DNA from: Robiginitomaculum sp.
Lineage (GTDB): Bacteria; Pseudomonadota; Alphaproteobacteria; Caulobacterales; Maricaulaceae
Direction: 5' to 3'
DNA: 64,000 nt
Assembly: GCA_021776615.1 (NCBI GenBank)
Contig: JAJFFO010000007.1
Span: forward strand, 124,001-188,000
The position numbers and the translations under genes were made by a program. Under the pieces are notes generated by a model that was not told the DNA's origin, searched no databases, and saw only the letters and a program-made list of their open reading frames with translations. Positions 54,110 to 63,773 of the stretch are shown piece after piece. How positions within the stretch are numbered: the stretch's first letter is position 1; every line of letters begins with the position of its first letter.

Positions 54110-55525
54110 CTAAATATGAATAACCTTATCATAGGCATCGAGCACGCTTTCATGCATCATTTCTGACAATGTTGGATGCGGGAAGACGGTTTCCATTAGC
54201 TCTTCTTCGGTGGTCTCCAAGGTGCGTGCGACGGTATAGCCCTGAATAAGCTCGGTCACTTCAGCGCCAATCATATGGGCGCCCAATAATTCACCGGTTT
54301 TGGCGTCAAAAATGGTTTTGACCAGCCCTTCCGGCTCTCCAAGGGCGATGGCCTTGCCATTGCCCATGAACGGAAAACGGCCAACCTTGACCTTGTGCCC
54401 TGCTGCCTTGGCCGCCGCTTCGCTCAGGCCCACCGATGCCACTTGCGGGCGGCAATAGGTGCAGCCCGGAATGCTGGCGTGATCGAGAGCATGAGGTTTG
54501 TTACCGGCTATTTTCTCGACGCATATCACCCCTTCATGGGACGCCTTATGGGCCAGCCATGGCGGCGCGGTGAGATCGCCAATGGCCCACAGGCCCGGCA
54601 CATTGGTGCGTGAAAATTCATCTACAACCACATGGCTGCGATCAACCTTGACGCCCAATGCTTCCAGCCCAAGATCCTCCACATTGCCCTGAATACCAAT
54701 GGCCAACACCACCCGTTCGGCGGTAATGCTTTGGGTTTTGCCGTCTTTGGTCTTAACGGCGGCGGTGATGGTGTCTTTGCCCGGCTTTACGCTTTCAACC
54801 TGGGCACTGGTGAGAATTTTCATACCTTGTTTTTCAAAGGCCTGTTGCGCCAGAGCACTGATTTCCGCGTCTTCAACCGGCAATACCCGGTCCATCATTT
54901 CGACCACCGTAACCTCGGCACCCAGCGTGCGGTAAAAACTCGCAAACTCAATTCCGATCGCGCCGGAGCCAATCACCAGTAATGATTTTGGCATCACGTC
55001 CGGGGTCATGGCTTCGCGTGCGGTCCAGATAAATTTGCCATCGGGGGCAAGGCCAGCGGCAGGAATAGTGCGCGCCCGCGCACCAGTGGCGAGGATAACA
55101 TTCGTCGCGGTATAGGCGCTGTCTTTACCGGCTTTGTCTTTGACAATCACTTTCGGGGCCTTCGCCGCTTTCTCCAAACGCGCCGCCCCGTCAATCACCG
55201 TCACCTTGTTTTTTTTGAGCAAAAATTTAACACCGCCGGAAAGTTGCCCGGCAATTTGGCGCGAGCGCTTGACCACCGCATCCAACTCAAAATCCGGCTT
55301 TTCACAGCTCAGGCCGAAATCCTTGGCGTGCTCCATCAGCTCAAAAACTTCGGCGGAGCGCAGCAGTGCTTTGGTGGGTATGCAGCCCCAATTGAGGCAC
55401 ACGCCGCCCAAATGCTCGCGCTCGACAATGGCGGTTTTCAGCCCCAATTGCGAAGCGCGAATTGCCGCCACATAACCGCCCGGCCCGGCACCGACAATGA
55501 TAAGGTCAAAATTTGTATCGCTCAT
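54110..55525 (-). CDS. lpdA: Dihydrolipoyl dehydrogenase (E3)
   Basis: 471 residues: FAD motif GAGPGGYVAAIRA, redox-active GGVCLNWGCIPTK (two Cys, near 42-47), NAD motif GSGAIGIEFASF, and the C-terminal FPHPTLSEMMHESV with the catalytic His-Glu. Reoxidises the lipoyl groups of the pyruvate dehydrogenase complex encoded upstream on the same strand. Confidence 0.95.
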   Translation of the reverse strand: MSDTNFDLIIVGAGPGGYVAAIRASQLGLKTAIVEREHLGGVCLNWGCIPTKALLRSAEVFELMEHAKDFGLSCEKPDFELDAVVKRSRQIAGQLSGGVKFLLKKNKVTVIDGAARLEKAAKAPKVIVKDKAGKDSAYTATNVILATGARARTIPAAGLAPDGKFIWTAREAMTPDVMPKSLLVIGSGAIGIEFASFYRTLGAEVTVVEMMDRVLPVEDAEISALAQQAFEKQGMKILTSAQVESVKPGKDTITAAVKTKDGKTQSITAERVVLAIGIQGNVEDLGLEALGVKVDRSHVVVDEFSRTNVPGLWAIGDLTAPPWLAHKASHEGVICVEKIAGNKPHALDHASIPGCTYCRPQVASVGLSEAAAKAAGHKVKVGRFPFMGNGKAIALGEPEGLVKTIFDAKTGELLGAHMIGAEVTELIQGYTVARTLETTEEELMETVFPHPTLSEMMHESVLDAYDKVIHI

Positions 55526-55537
55526 ATTCTCATTTCC

Positions 55538-56329
55538 TCAATCCATCGTCTGGTTTAGCGGTGGTGCCGGTTTTGGCCGCCCGTCATCGCCCAAGGCGAC
55601 CATGATAAATTCGCCAATGGTGGCTTGTCGACGGTCGCCGGTCTTCAAATCTTCCGCGCACAGTCGCACCGCGACGCGCATGGATGAACGACCAACACTG
55701 GCAACGCGCGCTTCTATTTCAACCATCTCGCCAACAAAAATTGAAGCGGCAAAATCAATCTCTTTCAGCGCCGCCATCACCACTTCGCAACGGGCGTGGC
55801 GGCTAGCGGCAATAAAGGCGGCCTTTTCCATCATGTTGAGGGCGCGGCCGCCAAACAAAAATCCGCGATGGTCGGTGTCGCCGGGAAACACCAATTGCGC
55901 CATACGGGTGACATCAGCAGGCTCCGGCGCATAATCCGGCACCGGGGGCAATGGCGTCTTATTGGTCTTACGGTCGACGGCCACCATGGTGAAATCGCCT
56001 TGCGTGGTCAGTCGTCGCTCGCCGGTCAGCAGGTTTTCGGCCCAAAGGCTGACCTGCACCGACATTGAGCTGCGCCCGACGCTGCGTACCTGCCCGACCA
56101 CGTCGATAAATTCGCCAACCAAGACCGGGCTTTTAAAATCTGTGCACTCAATAGAAGCGGTAACAAAGCCGCGCTTTGCCAGACGGGCGGCAGCCAAAAA
56201 AGCCACCTTGTCCATCACCGCCAAAGCCACGCCGCCAAACATATTGCCCTGATGGTTGGTCTGGTCGGGAAACACCAGATCACCCAGCCTTACCCGAAAC
56301 GGCAAGGCGGTTTGTGCGGCTGCGCTCAT
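55538..56329 (-). CDS. Double-hotdog acyl-CoA thioesterase
   Basis: 263 residues made of two related hotdog domains. The first has FPDQTNHQGNMFGGVALAVM (near 18-37); the second FPGDTDHRGFLFGGRALNMM (near 145-164). By family it hydrolyses acyl-CoA. It overlaps marC by 4 nt and is 12 bp from lpdA, so it probably shares the pyruvate dehydrogenase transcript. Confidence 0.88.
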   Translation of the reverse strand: MSAAAQTALPFRVRLGDLVFPDQTNHQGNMFGGVALAVMDKVAFLAAARLAKRGFVTASIECTDFKSPVLVGEFIDVVGQVRSVGRSSMSVQVSLWAENLLTGERRLTTQGDFTMVAVDRKTNKTPLPPVPDYAPEPADVTRMAQLVFPGDTDHRGFLFGGRALNMMEKAAFIAASRHARCEVVMAALKEIDFAASIFVGEMVEIEARVASVGRSSMRVAVRLCAEDLKTGDRRQATIGEFIMVALGDDGRPKPAPPLNQTMD

Positions 56330-56973
56330 CCGCCGAAAAAGACGTTGTGCACGCCATCAAAGATCAGTTGCACCGACAATGCCGCCAAAATCACCCCGAA
56401 TACGCGGGTGATCAGCGCACCCACCGTATGGCCGAGTACTTTGAGCAGCCATGGCGCGATCAGCAATAAAATCAGCGCAATCAGCAAGTTTGCCAACATC
56501 GCCGCAATGACCACCAATTGCCGGACCGGATCACCGTCCTGCTGCGACATAAAAATCATCACCGCGGCGATGGAGCCAGGGCCGGACAGCAGCGGAATGG
56601 CCAGCGGAAACACGGAAATATCTTCCGGCCCGTCTTGGTCTTCGAGCATGGTTTCGGCGCGGGTTTCGCGCCGAGCCTGGCGTTTTTCAAACAGCATTTC
56701 AATGGACATGAGCAGCAGCATTAGACCGCCCGCTGCGCGAAATGCGTCGAGACTTACGCCCATGCGCGACAATAACCATTCGCCACCATAGGCAAAGGCC
56801 AGCAAAAGCAACATGGCATAAAATGAGCCACGAATGGCCATTTTACGACTATGGGCCGGGCTCGACCCGGCAGTCAGCGTTGCAAAAATCGGGGCTACGC
56901 CAAGGGCGTCAATCACCACAAACAGGGTGACAAAACTTGCTAAGAACAGATCAAACATCGCCAAATCCATCAC
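56326..56973 (-). CDS. MarC-family membrane protein
   Basis: 215 residues with six membrane segments. MarC/NAAT signature: FVVIDALGVAPIFATL near the N-terminus and FPLAIPLLSGPGSIAAVM in the middle. Function in bacteria is not established. Overlaps the thioesterase gene. Confidence 0.88.
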   Translation of the reverse strand: MMDLAMFDLFLASFVTLFVVIDALGVAPIFATLTAGSSPAHSRKMAIRGSFYAMLLLLAFAYGGEWLLSRMGVSLDAFRAAGGLMLLLMSIEMLFEKRQARRETRAETMLEDQDGPEDISVFPLAIPLLSGPGSIAAVMIFMSQQDGDPVRQLVVIAAMLANLLIALILLLIAPWLLKVLGHTVGALITRVFGVILAALSVQLIFDGVHNVFFGG

Positions 56974-57069
56974 AAAAACCTTCCAAGAATTGGCCGTACA
57001 TGGCGTTTACAATTGGAGCAAGGGCACCATAGAGCGGAGCAGGTCTGCGTTTTTGCATATGTCAGCATT

Positions 57070-57624
57070 TTAAGAACCTAAACTTGGTAGTTGACCATCA
57101 AACATAACCAAGGCTGTGATCACAGCACTCACAACCAAATAGCTGACGACATTAGTCCGCCACCCAATATGAAGAGCACGCGATGCAACAACCGTCATCC
57201 AGAACAACCCTCCCACAACGATCATGGGTAAAACATACCATGCGAGGCCAAGGTACACGCTAATACGCGCTTCGTCATTAAGGCTTGAAAAGCTAACTCC
57301 AAATGCCAAAAGTCGCATCAAAAAAGAAGAGAAGATCAGCGCATACCCCCAAATCGCGTCATATCGAAGCGCCGCAAAAAGTCCAAGTATCGCAACCAAT
57401 ATCGTAAATATTGGGCCAGCCATGCCTATAATTTGATAATGAACGGGAGCGCGATAGCTTCCCCCAACCGGCCACGCCTTACCGATCGTCATTTTCATAT
57501 CATAACCCAAAGCTTCTCCGGCCAACCAATGCGCGCCTTCGTGTAGTAAAAATCCCAGCACAACGGTAATCAGCAAGAAAAAATACCAAGCGATACCAAC
57601 CTGCGCCTTGTTTACATCATTCAT
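57070..57624 (-). CDS. HExxH-motif membrane protein, M50-like
   Basis: 184 residues with about five membrane segments. The first helix carries [10 protein letters not shown], an HExxH zinc motif of the kind in site-2 protease-related proteins, followed by [10 protein letters not shown] and a [11 protein letters not shown] helix. The second zinc-ligand motif of M50 proteases (an Asp in LDG) is not clear: only NDEAR appears. It may be a remote or non-proteolytic relative. Its start overlaps the pdhC stop by 4 nt, placing it inside the pyruvate dehydrogenase operon. Confidence 0.65.
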   Translation of the reverse strand: MNDVNKAQVGIAWYFFLLITVVLGFLLHEGAHWLAGEALGYDMKMTIGKAWPVGGSYRAPVHYQIIGMAGPIFTILVAILGLFAALRYDAIWGYALIFSSFLMRLLAFGVSFSSLNDEARISVYLGLAWYVLPMIVVGGLFWMTVVASRALHIGWRTNVVSYLVVSAVITALVMFDGQLPSLGS

Positions 57625-58898
57625 AGCAGCATCAGTGCCGGGTTTTCGATAAATTGTTTGAAGTATTTCAAAAGGGAAGCGCCGATTGAGCCATCCACCA
57701 CCCGGTGATCGCAGGTCAGGGTTACGCTCATCACGGTGGCAATACCCAGTGTGTCGCCATTGACCACCGGGCGCTTTTCGCCCGCGCCGATCGACATGAT
57801 GCAGCCTTGCGGCTGGTTGATGATCGAAGCGAAGGACTTGATCCCCATCATGCCAAGGTTGGAGATGGTAAATGTACCGCCCTGATATTCTTCCGGCATA
57901 AGTTTGCGGGCTTTGGCGCGGCCTGCCAAATCCTTCACTTCGTCGGAAATTTGCGCCAGACCTTTAAGGTGTGATTGGCGCACTACCGGGGTAATCAAAC
58001 CGCCCTCAATAGCCACCGCCACGGCAATATCCACATCATGCCACAGCTTCAACCCTTGCGGCGTGTAGCTGGCATTGGCGGCGGGTTCTTTTTTTAACGC
58101 CAATGCGCAGGCGCGAATAATGAAATCATTGACCGAGATTTTGACGCCATCTTCAGCAGCGGCCTCATTAACCGCTTTGCGAGCGCTCAGCAGCGCATCC
58201 AGACGGCAATCTATGGTCAGCGGGAAATGCGGCACATCGCGAAAGCTTTCGGTCATGCGCGCAGCAATGGTTTTGCGCATACCATCCAATGGCACCACAT
58301 CGAAACCGCCGGGGGCCTGAACCGCCGGGGCACTGGAAGTCTGAACGCTGGCCGCTGGTGTAGCACCGCCGCTGGCCTTAGCTGTTTCAATATCGCTTTT
58401 GACAATGCGGCCATTGGGACCGGTGCCGACAATCGTCGCCAAATCCAGACCGGCTTCCTTGGCCAGACGTTTGGCCAGAGGCGACGCTTTCACCCGGCCG
58501 GTATTGGGTGCCGGTGCTGTTATTGCAGCCGGGGCAGCTTCTGCTGCCGGAGCGCTTGCTGGCGCTTGCACTGCCACTGGGGCTTCTGCCGGAACAGCGC
58601 TCGGCGCTGGTCCATCAGAACTGGTATCAAACCCGTCCAAAACCGAGGCGTCTTCGCCCTCTTCGAGAAGCAGCGCAATCACCGCGTTCACCGGCACATT
58701 TTCGGTGCCGCCGGGAATGAGGATTTTGGCAAGCACGCCCTCCTCTACCGCTTCCACTTCCATGGTCGCTTTGTCGGTTTCAATCTCGGCAAGCACGTCG
58801 CCAGAACTGACTACATCACCCTCTTTCATCGACCATTTGGATAAATTGCCTTCTTCCATGGTCGGGCTGAGGGCGGGCATGAGAATTTTTATTGGCAT
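57621..58898 (-). CDS. pdhC: Pyruvate dehydrogenase E2, dihydrolipoamide acetyltransferase
   Basis: 425 residues: one lipoyl domain (residues 1-78, Lys in [10 protein letters not shown]), an Ala/Pro linker, a peripheral subunit-binding domain ([20 protein letters not shown], near 137) and the catalytic domain ending [12 protein letters not shown] with the active-site His and Asp. The order pdhA-pdhB-pdhC-lpdA identifies it as the pyruvate rather than 2-oxoglutarate enzyme. Confidence 0.95.
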   Translation of the reverse strand: MPIKILMPALSPTMEEGNLSKWSMKEGDVVSSGDVLAEIETDKATMEVEAVEEGVLAKILIPGGTENVPVNAVIALLLEEGEDASVLDGFDTSSDGPAPSAVPAEAPVAVQAPASAPAAEAAPAAITAPAPNTGRVKASPLAKRLAKEAGLDLATIVGTGPNGRIVKSDIETAKASGGATPAASVQTSSAPAVQAPGGFDVVPLDGMRKTIAARMTESFRDVPHFPLTIDCRLDALLSARKAVNEAAAEDGVKISVNDFIIRACALALKKEPAANASYTPQGLKLWHDVDIAVAVAIEGGLITPVVRQSHLKGLAQISDEVKDLAGRAKARKLMPEEYQGGTFTISNLGMMGIKSFASIINQPQGCIMSIGAGEKRPVVNGDTLGIATVMSVTLTCDHRVVDGSIGASLLKYFKQFIENPALMLL

Positions 58899-58907
58899 TG
58901 CTAATCC

Positions 58908-59288
58908 TTAAGCAAGGTGCGCGAGGTGCGCGGCATTGTCTTCCCAGTTTTGACCATCAAATGGCTCAAGGGAAATTTTGGTAAATTCGGTTTGGTTCAG
59001 GCAACGCAAATTGACTGACCAGCCATTGGGGTTGGAACGCGGCACATAAAACGACTTCACACCGCAAGTCTTGCAAAATAAATGGCGCGCGGTGCCGGTG
59101 TTAAAATTATATTCGGTCAGATTGTCTTCGCCGCCGCGAAGGTCAAAGCGGTCCTTGGGCACGATCAGATGTAAAAACCCAATTTTGTCGCACAAAGAGC
59201 AATTGCACGCCTGCGCGGTAATTTCATCTGGCAGGGACACAGCAAATTGCACGGCGCCGCAATGGCAACCGCCATCATGCCACGCCAA
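58908..59288 (-). CDS. GFA-family (glutathione-dependent formaldehyde-activating-like) protein
   Basis: About 126 residues of a GFA/CENP-V fold: GGCHCGAVQF, CNCSLCDK, then FCKTCGVKSFYVPRSNPNGW, with all Cys pairs for zinc. No ATG fits. I place the start at a TTG (59288) giving LAWHDGGCHCG, close to the usual start of the family; a TTG at 59306 overlaps the pdhB stop. The same frame stays open upstream through pdhB, but that part is antiparallel-free noise from pdhB coding. The catalytic identity of such proteins is usually uncertain. Confidence 0.75.
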   Translation of the reverse strand: MAWHDGGCHCGAVQFAVSLPDEITAQACNCSLCDKIGFLHLIVPKDRFDLRGGEDNLTEYNFNTGTARHLFCKTCGVKSFYVPRSNPNGWSVNLRCLNQTEFTKISLEPFDGQNWEDNAAHLAHLA

Positions 59289-59298
59289 TGCCGCCGCT

Positions 59299-60675
59299 TC
59301 AGCCAAGATAGCACACCCCTTTGGCTGCTTTGACGATGTCGTCCGGGCCGGGCAAGGCCATAGCTTCGAGATTGCCAGCATAGGCAAGCGGTGCTTCGAC
59401 CTGATGCACGCGCGCAGGCGGCGCATCGAGATAATCAAACGCACCAATGGTGACCGCGGCAGCAATCTCGGCCCCAACGCCCATACAGCCCCAGGATTCT
59501 TCTGCGGTGACCAAACGGTTGGTCTTTTTGACTGAATTAAGCACCGTCTCCATGTCCAGCGGCCGAATGGTACGCAAATCCACCACTTCGGCGTCAATGC
59601 CCTCAGCGGCCAGCTTTTCCGCCGCTTGCAGGGCATAACCGACCATGCGCGAATAGGTGACGATGGTAACATCTTCGCCCGGACGCACGATGCGGGCCTT
59701 GCCGATAGGCAATACCCAATCGTCGACATCGGGCACATCAAAGGTTTCGCCATAGACCAGCTCGTGTTCCAAAAACACCACCGGATTGGGATTGCGAATG
59801 GCGGCTTTGAGCAAGCCCTTACAATCGGCTGAATCATAAGGCGCAATCACCAGCAAGCCCGGCACATGACCATACCACGGCGCATAATCCTGGCTGTGTT
59901 GCGCGCCAACCCGGCTGGCCGCAGCATTGGGACCGCGAAACACAATCGGGCAGCTCATTTGCCCGCCGGACATATAGCGGGTTTTAGCAGCCGAATTGAT
60001 AATATGATCCATTGCCTGCATGGCGAAATTGAAGGTCATAAACTCGACAATCGGCTTCAGCCCGCCAAAGGCCGCGCCAACCCCGAGACCGGCAAAACCA
60101 TATTCGGTAATTGGCGTATCAATCACCCGTTTGGGGCCAAATTCTTCCAAAAGACCGCGGCTGACCTTGTAGGCACCTTGATATTCAGCGACTTCCTCGC
60201 CCATCAAAAATACTTTGTCGTCGGCGCGCATTTCTTCGGCCATTGCGTCGCGCAGGGCGTCGCGCACAGTGACCGGGACCATGGCCGTGCCCTCCGGGAT
60301 AGCCGGGTCAGAAACGGTAATGGTCGGTGCAACCTCTGTCTGCGTATCTGGCGATGCGTCGGCCTCAGCCGGTTCAGCGGCAGGGCTTGGCGCAGGCGCG
60401 GATTCCAGAGCGGATAAATCGCCCATTTCCTCGCCTTCCTCCAGCAAAATTGCAATCGGTGTATTCACCGCCACATTCTCACTGCCGCCATCAATCAAAA
60501 TTTTGGCAAGCACGCCTTCATCGACCGCTTCCACTTCCATGGTCGCTTTGTCGGTCTCAATTTCGGCAAGTACATCGCCAGACGAAATGGTGTCGCCTTC
60601 TTTCACCAGCCATTTGGCCAGCGTGCCTTCTTCCATGGTCGGACTGAGGGCGGGCATTAGAATTTGGGTTGGCAT
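59299..60675 (-). CDS. pdhB: Pyruvate dehydrogenase E1 beta with N-terminal lipoyl domain
   Basis: 458 residues from the ATG at 60675. An in-frame ATG lies 18 nt further upstream. Residues 1-78 are a lipoyl domain (Lys in [10 protein letters not shown]), followed by an Ala/Pro/Glu linker and a transketolase-like E1-beta domain ([50 protein letters not shown]). A lipoylated E1-beta is characteristic of alphaproteobacterial complexes. Confidence 0.95.
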   Translation of the reverse strand: MPTQILMPALSPTMEEGTLAKWLVKEGDTISSGDVLAEIETDKATMEVEAVDEGVLAKILIDGGSENVAVNTPIAILLEEGEEMGDLSALESAPAPSPAAEPAEADASPDTQTEVAPTITVSDPAIPEGTAMVPVTVRDALRDAMAEEMRADDKVFLMGEEVAEYQGAYKVSRGLLEEFGPKRVIDTPITEYGFAGLGVGAAFGGLKPIVEFMTFNFAMQAMDHIINSAAKTRYMSGGQMSCPIVFRGPNAAASRVGAQHSQDYAPWYGHVPGLLVIAPYDSADCKGLLKAAIRNPNPVVFLEHELVYGETFDVPDVDDWVLPIGKARIVRPGEDVTIVTYSRMVGYALQAAEKLAAEGIDAEVVDLRTIRPLDMETVLNSVKKTNRLVTAEESWGCMGVGAEIAAAVTIGAFDYLDAPPARVHQVEAPLAYAGNLEAMALPGPDDIVKAAKGVCYLG

Positions 60676-60739
60676 CTTTATTTTTCTTCCCATTCATGCG
60701 TCATGCTCAACTTCGCCGTTGAGCGCGATGACCACGCTA

Positions 60740-61135
60740 TTATTGTTCGCTTTCAAGGCGCACGCGCAGCGCATCGAGATCGGTTTTCAAAGCGTCAATT
60801 TCTCTTTGTGCGCGGGCAATAGCCTCTTGCCCGCCAGCAAAAATGATTTCCTGCAAAGCGCGCATATCCTCGCCCGCTTCGCGTTCAACACAGTCGACAA
60901 ATTGTTGCTGGGCCATGGCAAAGGCCTGATAAGCGATGGACGCTTCCTCATAGCCCTCAATGGTTTCGTCTTTGACCTTTGGCGAATCCGGGCGCTTGCA
61001 CTCGGTCACTTTATAGACCGTGTCCTGTTTGATTTTTTCGCCGCTTAATTTGCCAGCGAAGGCCGGGCCTGCCGCACACAGCAATAGCGCACTGCCCATT
61101 GCCAACATTGATTTAGGATTTGCTGCCGCCATCAT
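60740..61135 (-). CDS. Exported helical protein of unknown function (131 aa)
   Basis: 131 residues with a Sec signal peptide (MLAMGSALLLCAAGPAFA, cleavage near 28). The mature part is mostly helical and acidic, with a C-terminal coiled coil (IARAQREIDALKTDLDALRV). Two Cys (VTECKRPD and FVDCVERE) may form a disulfide. No family recognised. It sits between pdhA and pdhB and overlaps the pdhA stop by 4 nt. Confidence 0.72.
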   Translation of the reverse strand: MMAAANPKSMLAMGSALLLCAAGPAFAGKLSGEKIKQDTVYKVTECKRPDSPKVKDETIEGYEEASIAYQAFAMAQQQFVDCVEREAGEDMRALQEIIFAGGQEAIARAQREIDALKTDLDALRVRLESEQ

Positions 61136-62163
61136 GCAACCTCAGGGGCCAAAATGTCGGTCATCAAATCACTGGCCGGTGGCTCCGGGCTTTCGCGGGC
61201 ATAATCGGCCGCATCGCTAACGATAGCGCGCACCTCTTTGTCAATTTCCTTCAATGCCGCATCATCGGCCCATTTTTCATCAATAATCCGGGCTTTTACA
61301 TAATCAATCGGATCATTATGCTGGCGCACGTCGTTAACTTCCTCGCGGGTGCGGTATTTAGCCGGATCCGACATGGAATGGCCACGATAGCGATAGGTTT
61401 TCATTTCCAAAATCATCGGCCCTTTGCCAGAGCGCGCATGTTTCACCGCACGAAGCCCGGCCTCGCGCACGGCCAACACGTCCATGCCGTCAACCTGCTC
61501 GCCGGGAATACCAAAGCTGATGCCGCGCTTGTATAATTGGGTCTCCGATGAGGCACGCTCAATCGATGTGCCCATAGCATACTGATTGTTTTCAATGACA
61601 AAAACCACTGGCAAACCCCACAGCTTGGCCATATTGAAACTCTCATAGACCTGGCCCTGATTGGCCGCGCCATCGCCAAAAAAGGTCAGGCTGACACTGC
61701 CATTGCCAAGATAATCATTGGCCAGCGCCAAACCGGCGCCAAGCGGCACTTGCGCGCCAACAATGCCGTGGCCGCCATAAAAATTCTTCTCCACGGAGAA
61801 CATATGCATGCTGCCGCCTTTGCCGCGCGAATAGCCGCCAATGCGGCCGGTCAGCTCGGCCATAACGCCGGTGGGCTCCATGCCAAGCGCCAACATATGC
61901 CCGTGGTCGCGATAGCCGGTGATCATTTGATCGCCGTCTTTAATGGCCGCTTTCATGCCCGCAACCACTGCCTCCTGACCGATATATAAATGGCAAAAGC
62001 CGGCAATAAGCCCCATGCCATATAATTGACCGGCCTTTTCTTCAAACCGGCGGATCAGTAGCATTAGCTGGTAAAATTCCAGCATTTCAGCTTTGGTGGT
62101 TTTCTTCAAATTCTTGGGCGCTGCCGCTTTGGATGCCGCGGCTTTGCTTGGGGATTTAGCCAT
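61132..62163 (-). CDS. pdhA: Pyruvate dehydrogenase E1 alpha
   Basis: 343 residues: ThDP motif FGDGAANQGQVYESFNMA (near 175) ending in NNQYAMGTS, YRYRGHSMSDPAKYRTREEV with the phosphorylation-loop-like region, and the N-terminal MLLIRRFEEKAGQLYGMG. Begins with a Lys/Ala-rich linker. Heads the pyruvate dehydrogenase gene run. Confidence 0.95.
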   Translation of the reverse strand: MAKSPSKAAASKAAAPKNLKKTTKAEMLEFYQLMLLIRRFEEKAGQLYGMGLIAGFCHLYIGQEAVVAGMKAAIKDGDQMITGYRDHGHMLALGMEPTGVMAELTGRIGGYSRGKGGSMHMFSVEKNFYGGHGIVGAQVPLGAGLALANDYLGNGSVSLTFFGDGAANQGQVYESFNMAKLWGLPVVFVIENNQYAMGTSIERASSETQLYKRGISFGIPGEQVDGMDVLAVREAGLRAVKHARSGKGPMILEMKTYRYRGHSMSDPAKYRTREEVNDVRQHNDPIDYVKARIIDEKWADDAALKEIDKEVRAIVSDAADYARESPEPPASDLMTDILAPEVA

Positions 62164-62305
62164 TATTTCACACGTGAATTAAATTGAAGTTCACCCCTGT
62201 CTAGCTCAGTGCATCAACTTCGTCCATACGCTTTTATTGCCGCACAAACACAATGTTGGCATTAGTGGTGATGGCAAATTTAAAAGAAATATGTAATTTG
62301 GCCAG

Positions 62306-62362
62306 AACGCTAGGCCTGAACGCTAGGCCTGAACTCTAGGCCTGAACCCTAAGCCTAAATCC
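62306..62362. repeat. 13-bp tandem repeat between pdhA and ftsB
   Basis: AACGCTAGGCCTG occurs twice perfectly (62306-62318, 62319-62331), then as AACTCTAGGCCTG (62332-62344) and AACCCTAAGCCTA (62345-62357), and ends in a partial unit abutting the ftsB stop codon. Rich in CTAG, otherwise a rare tetranucleotide in proteobacteria. The rest of 62164-62305 holds the pdhA leader with no other gene. Confidence 0.8.
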
Positions 62363-62715
62363 TAGGAAGCGGCGGTCTGATCACAGGGGGCGACACCTTG
62401 GCCACCCACAGCACCGTCATCGCCAAGCTGAACCAGCACATCCCTGGCATCGGCCATATACAATACGGCGCGCGCGCGCTGTTCAAGATAATCCAGATCG
62501 AGGCTTTGGTCGCTGAGCAAATTAACGCGCTTTTCCAAATCCGAACGACAAGCCTGCAATGCTGCTAATTGATGCGCCAACGCCGCCTCGCGCTGGTGAT
62601 ACACCATCAATTTTCCAACACTCTGTTCACCGGTGAAGGTGTGGTAGGCAAAATATGAGATCAGGCAAGCAAAGCCCAAAAACGGCAAGAGATTTTTTAA
62701 ACGCGACATATTCAA
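62362..62715 (-). CDS. ftsB: Septum formation initiator FtsB/DivIC-like
   Basis: 117 residues: one membrane segment (about 9-27), then a periplasmic coiled coil with AALAHQLAALQACRSDLEKR and the conserved LSDQSLDLDYLEQRARAVL near 72-90. Typical FtsB size and layout. Its place between eno and pdhA matches the gene order of many Alphaproteobacteria. Links FtsL/FtsQ in the divisome. Confidence 0.88.
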   Translation of the reverse strand: MNMSRLKNLLPFLGFACLISYFAYHTFTGEQSVGKLMVYHQREAALAHQLAALQACRSDLEKRVNLLSDQSLDLDYLEQRARAVLYMADARDVLVQLGDDGAVGGQGVAPCDQTAAS

Positions 62716-62855
62716 CCATTCACCGCCTCGCTTTCTGCGTTATTTGGCGTTATGCGCGTCAAATTCTCTGACGCCACCACAACTTGCCGGTAAATGGTAA
62801 AAAAGCGGTTAGGGTTAGACGCTTTTAATTTTGGTCTATGCTGCCAGAGCCGGTT

Positions 62856-63089
62856 TTAATCATCTTTCACTTTCAGATCCAATTCGTCCCGGTCATAATC
62901 AAGGATGTCGCCCGGCGCGCAATCGAGGACGAGGCAGAGTTTTGACATCGTGTCGAAACGCACGCCGCGCACTTTGCCGGTGCGCAGTAGGCTAAGCTGG
63001 GTTTCTGACAGGCCTATTTTTTCGGCGACATCGCGGGCGCGCATTTTGCGCCGGGCCAGCATGACATCCAGTGTGACACGCACCGGCAT
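62856..63089 (-). CDS. XRE regulator (YozG-like)
   Basis: 77 residues, entirely an XRE helix-turn-helix (MLARRKMRARDVAEKIGLSE, TQLSLLRTGKVRGVRFDTM, LCLVLDCAPGDIL). Its start overlaps the end of the DUF2975 gene. XRE plus DUF2975 is a recurrent gene pair in many bacteria. Confidence 0.85.
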   Translation of the reverse strand: MPVRVTLDVMLARRKMRARDVAEKIGLSETQLSLLRTGKVRGVRFDTMSKLCLVLDCAPGDILDYDRDELDLKVKDD

Positions 63090-63580
63090 CAGACGAAGCT
63101 CTCCAGCTTGGATTTGAGCTTCTGCCCATGGCGCGCCAGCAAAACAAGAGCCAGGCCGACCAAAGCCAATGTCAAATTCTCAATGGTAAAGTTCAATCTG
63201 ACGCCCTGTACCGCGCGAAAGTTATTGGTAATAAGGTGGATCATGATCGGCTGGAATATGATAGCCGCCCACGCGCCCAGCATCAGACCGCCGCCCATCG
63301 CCCTGAGGCCCTTGACCAGTGCCGGGCCGAAAGCGTCGCCTTGGTCCAAGCGGGTGAAAACACTGGACGCGGCCCACATTGCCCACAAATAAAACGCCGG
63401 GGCCACCAGACTAATCCAATGAGTCGGCGTCAGCATCATACCGGAATTCACCCCGCCCAAATGCAATAATTGCCGAGCCCCGGCCTGTTCGAAAAACAAA
63501 GCCAACCCCAACAAGACAATGGCAGTTCGGGTCACAAGAGCAGTAGTTGGCATGTTTAACTTCAACATGAGAGACTCCAT
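63089..63580 (-). CDS. DUF2975 membrane protein
   Basis: 163 residues with four membrane segments (about 15-33, 55-75, 98-118, 137-155), typical DUF2975 layout including LDQGDAFGPALVKGLRAMGG. Function not known. Paired with the XRE gene on the same strand. Confidence 0.82.
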   Translation of the reverse strand: MESLMLKLNMPTTALVTRTAIVLLGLALFFEQAGARQLLHLGGVNSGMMLTPTHWISLVAPAFYLWAMWAASSVFTRLDQGDAFGPALVKGLRAMGGGLMLGAWAAIIFQPIMIHLITNNFRAVQGVRLNFTIENLTLALVGLALVLLARHGQKLKSKLESFV

Positions 63581-63773
63581 TTAAAAGGTAAAATAATTTA
63601 ACTAAAACATAAATTATTTTAAATTCTATATGGAGTCAAGCGACGCGCCTGCACACGCCAAAACGTGGCAGAACGCCGGGCGGGGCATATCAATGCCCGC
63701 CCGTATATTTTCTTACGGCAGATGCGAGGTGCGAAAAGGCGCAGCCCTTGCGGGTTTTGATATTCCGGCGACG

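Noticed and set aside
59289-59846. An N-terminal extension of the GFA-like protein reaching back to 59846
   Set aside because: The extra residues are read within pdhB in another frame and look like nothing; the family domain begins only at about 59288.
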